The position numbers and the translations under genes were made by a program. From Brevipalpus yothersi (lineage: Eukaryota > Arthropoda > Arachnida > Trombidiformes > Tenuipalpidae): a stretch of 64,000 nucleotides of DNA. The notes beneath the pieces are model-generated. The model searched no databases, was not told where the DNA came from, and was given only the letters and a program-made list of their open reading frames with translations. The stretch is taken from the NCBI GenBank assembly GCA_003956705.1, contig QZCP01000790.1:62001-126000 (forward strand). Reading direction: 5' to 3'. Shown here piece by piece: positions 63,278-64,000 of this stretch (positions are counted from its first letter, which is position 1; each line of letters begins with the position of its first letter).

Positions 63278-63784
63278 TTACACGGAGGCAGATCTAGTTG
63301 AATATTTAGACCATTGAACTGATCTGCTCTTAAGAAAATCTGACACTATGCTCGATGATTTGTCAAGAGAAGTTTTAGATTTAATGGAAGATTCACTTGG
63401 TGGCTCATCTATCATTTCCGAACCAATTGATGGGTTTAGTGAATCAGCGTTGAAACTATCATCATCACTCTCGTCCTCTTTATTTCTCCATAAATTGAGA
63501 ACAAAAACAGCGATCAAAAATATAAGAATACCAACCAAAAAAATGAGAACAAATGCATCGGAATATACTTCCGTCTCATAACCCTGAGCATCCCGGAATT
63601 CTGATGTTTCATTTTTAACTTCTCGAATATCTGATATATCTGATGTTTCCTTTGGCATATCTCGGAAATTTTTTGTTTCACTTTTAACATCCCGAAAATC
63701 TGATGTTTCGCTATAAAAATCTCGAAAATCTGATGTTTCGCTCTGAACATCTCGAAAATCTAATGTTTCACTTGTTTCATCCAT
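63278..63784 (-). CDS. Unrecognised membrane protein with 11-residue N-terminal repeats
   Basis: A single-exon frame of 168 residues starts at the ATG at 63784 (minus strand). The N-terminal 65 residues are about six tandem units of 9-12 residues on the theme ETSDFRDVKS (ETLDFRD, ETSDFRD, ETSDFRD, ETKNFRD, ETSDISDIRE, ETSEFRD). They are visible in the DNA as near-33-nt repeats. A single hydrophobic helix follows (about residues 79-101, AFVLIFLVGILIFLIAVFVL), then RNK and an acidic, Ser-rich tail that ends in a basic stretch. The charge pattern suggests the C-terminal tail is cytosolic. There is no cleavable signal peptide. The frame keeps its sense across the repeats and into the helix, which supports coding. 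No family is recognised; a missed upstream exon or different start is possible. Confidence 0.55.
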   Translation of the reverse strand: MDETSETLDFRDVQSETSDFRDFYSETSDFRDVKSETKNFRDMPKETSDISDIREVKNETSEFRDAQGYETEVYSDAFVLIFLVGILIFLIAVFVLNLWRNKEDESDDDSFNADSLNPSIGSEMIDEPPSESSIKSKTSLDKSSSIVSDFLKSRSVQWSKYSTRSASV

Positions 63785-64000
63785 GGAATTTCCGATTCAA
63801 TTGAGCATGATAATCTCAAAAAAGCTTTCATACACAGACATTTCCAGTGATAGAATAAAATTAAATGGAGAGAAGAAGAAGAAAAATATTTATCTTGATT
63901 ATCAGGATACTGATACTCATGTTATGTTGATCAATATCAATTCAAATGTTGAATGAATACGGAAAAAGTTAACCACCATTAAAGACTCATCTGAGTGTGT
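63785..64000. other. 5' flank of the repeat membrane protein gene; window end
   Basis: AT-rich sequence without an open frame of note. It probably holds the promoter and 5' UTR of the minus-strand gene at 63278-63784. Confidence 0.4.

Noticed and set aside
1..64000. CRISPR array, tRNA/rRNA genes, transposons or viral insertions
   Set aside because: No spaced direct repeats, no cloverleaf-like sequence with a T-loop, and no transposase, reverse transcriptase or capsid-like frame was seen on either strand.

Overview
This window looks like nuclear DNA of an arthropod, most likely a compact-genome mite (acariform). The basis is gene content and style. There are clear animal genes: a furry homologue, a bark beetle/anakonda homologue, splicing factor SF3A1, a TBC1D24/Skywalker-type protein, mitochondrial methylcrotonoyl-CoA carboxylase alpha, a pancreatic-type lipase, a ZP-domain cuticle protein and a GFRalpha/GAS1-like receptor. 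The DNA is AT-rich, with GT-AG introns that are few and often only about 60-170 nt. GA/CT dinucleotide tracts are very abundant, and CATCATGATG-like strings are frequent. The mite assignment is an inference; no rRNA, tRNA, mobile element or CRISPR array was seen.

Layout. Positions 1-4072 hold no supportable exon and probably the 5' part of the ZP gene. 4073-12572 (+) is a ZP-domain gene in seven recovered exons. 13.6-14.1 kb (-) has coding-like but broken sequence. 14464-15084 (+) encodes a small secreted protein with an internal duplication. 16164-24354 (+) is furry, 24690-25469 (+) an unrecognised single-pass membrane protein, and 26426-27262 (+) a two-domain GDNF-receptor/GAS1-like GPI-anchored protein. 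27263-35608 is 8.3 kb without a convincing gene. 35609-37618 (-) is TBC1D24-like, 40869-42889 (-) a secreted triacylglycerol lipase, and 43564-45972 (-) SF3A1. SF3A1 is head-to-head with 46712-57033 (+), a 3057-residue bark homologue. 58290-60787 (-) is MCCC1, and 63278-63784 (-) a small membrane protein with 11-residue repeats.

Splice junctions were worked out by hand from GT-AG sites, reading-frame phase and protein continuity. Every multi-exon model closes in frame: ZP 395 aa (5' partial), furry 2687, TBC1D24-like 596, lipase 517, SF3A1 738, bark 3057, MCCC1 726, secreted protein 173.

The genes do not form an operon or pathway. Several share an epithelial/cuticle/membrane theme (ZP protein, furry, bark, GAS1-like), while SF3A1, MCCC1 and TBC1D24 are housekeeping or vesicle-traffic genes. 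The less familiar material is the tandemly duplicated secreted protein, the 11-residue-repeat membrane protein, the orphan membrane protein after furry, and the complementary GA/CT tracts in the ZP introns, one of which forms a strong splice-acceptor-like site.
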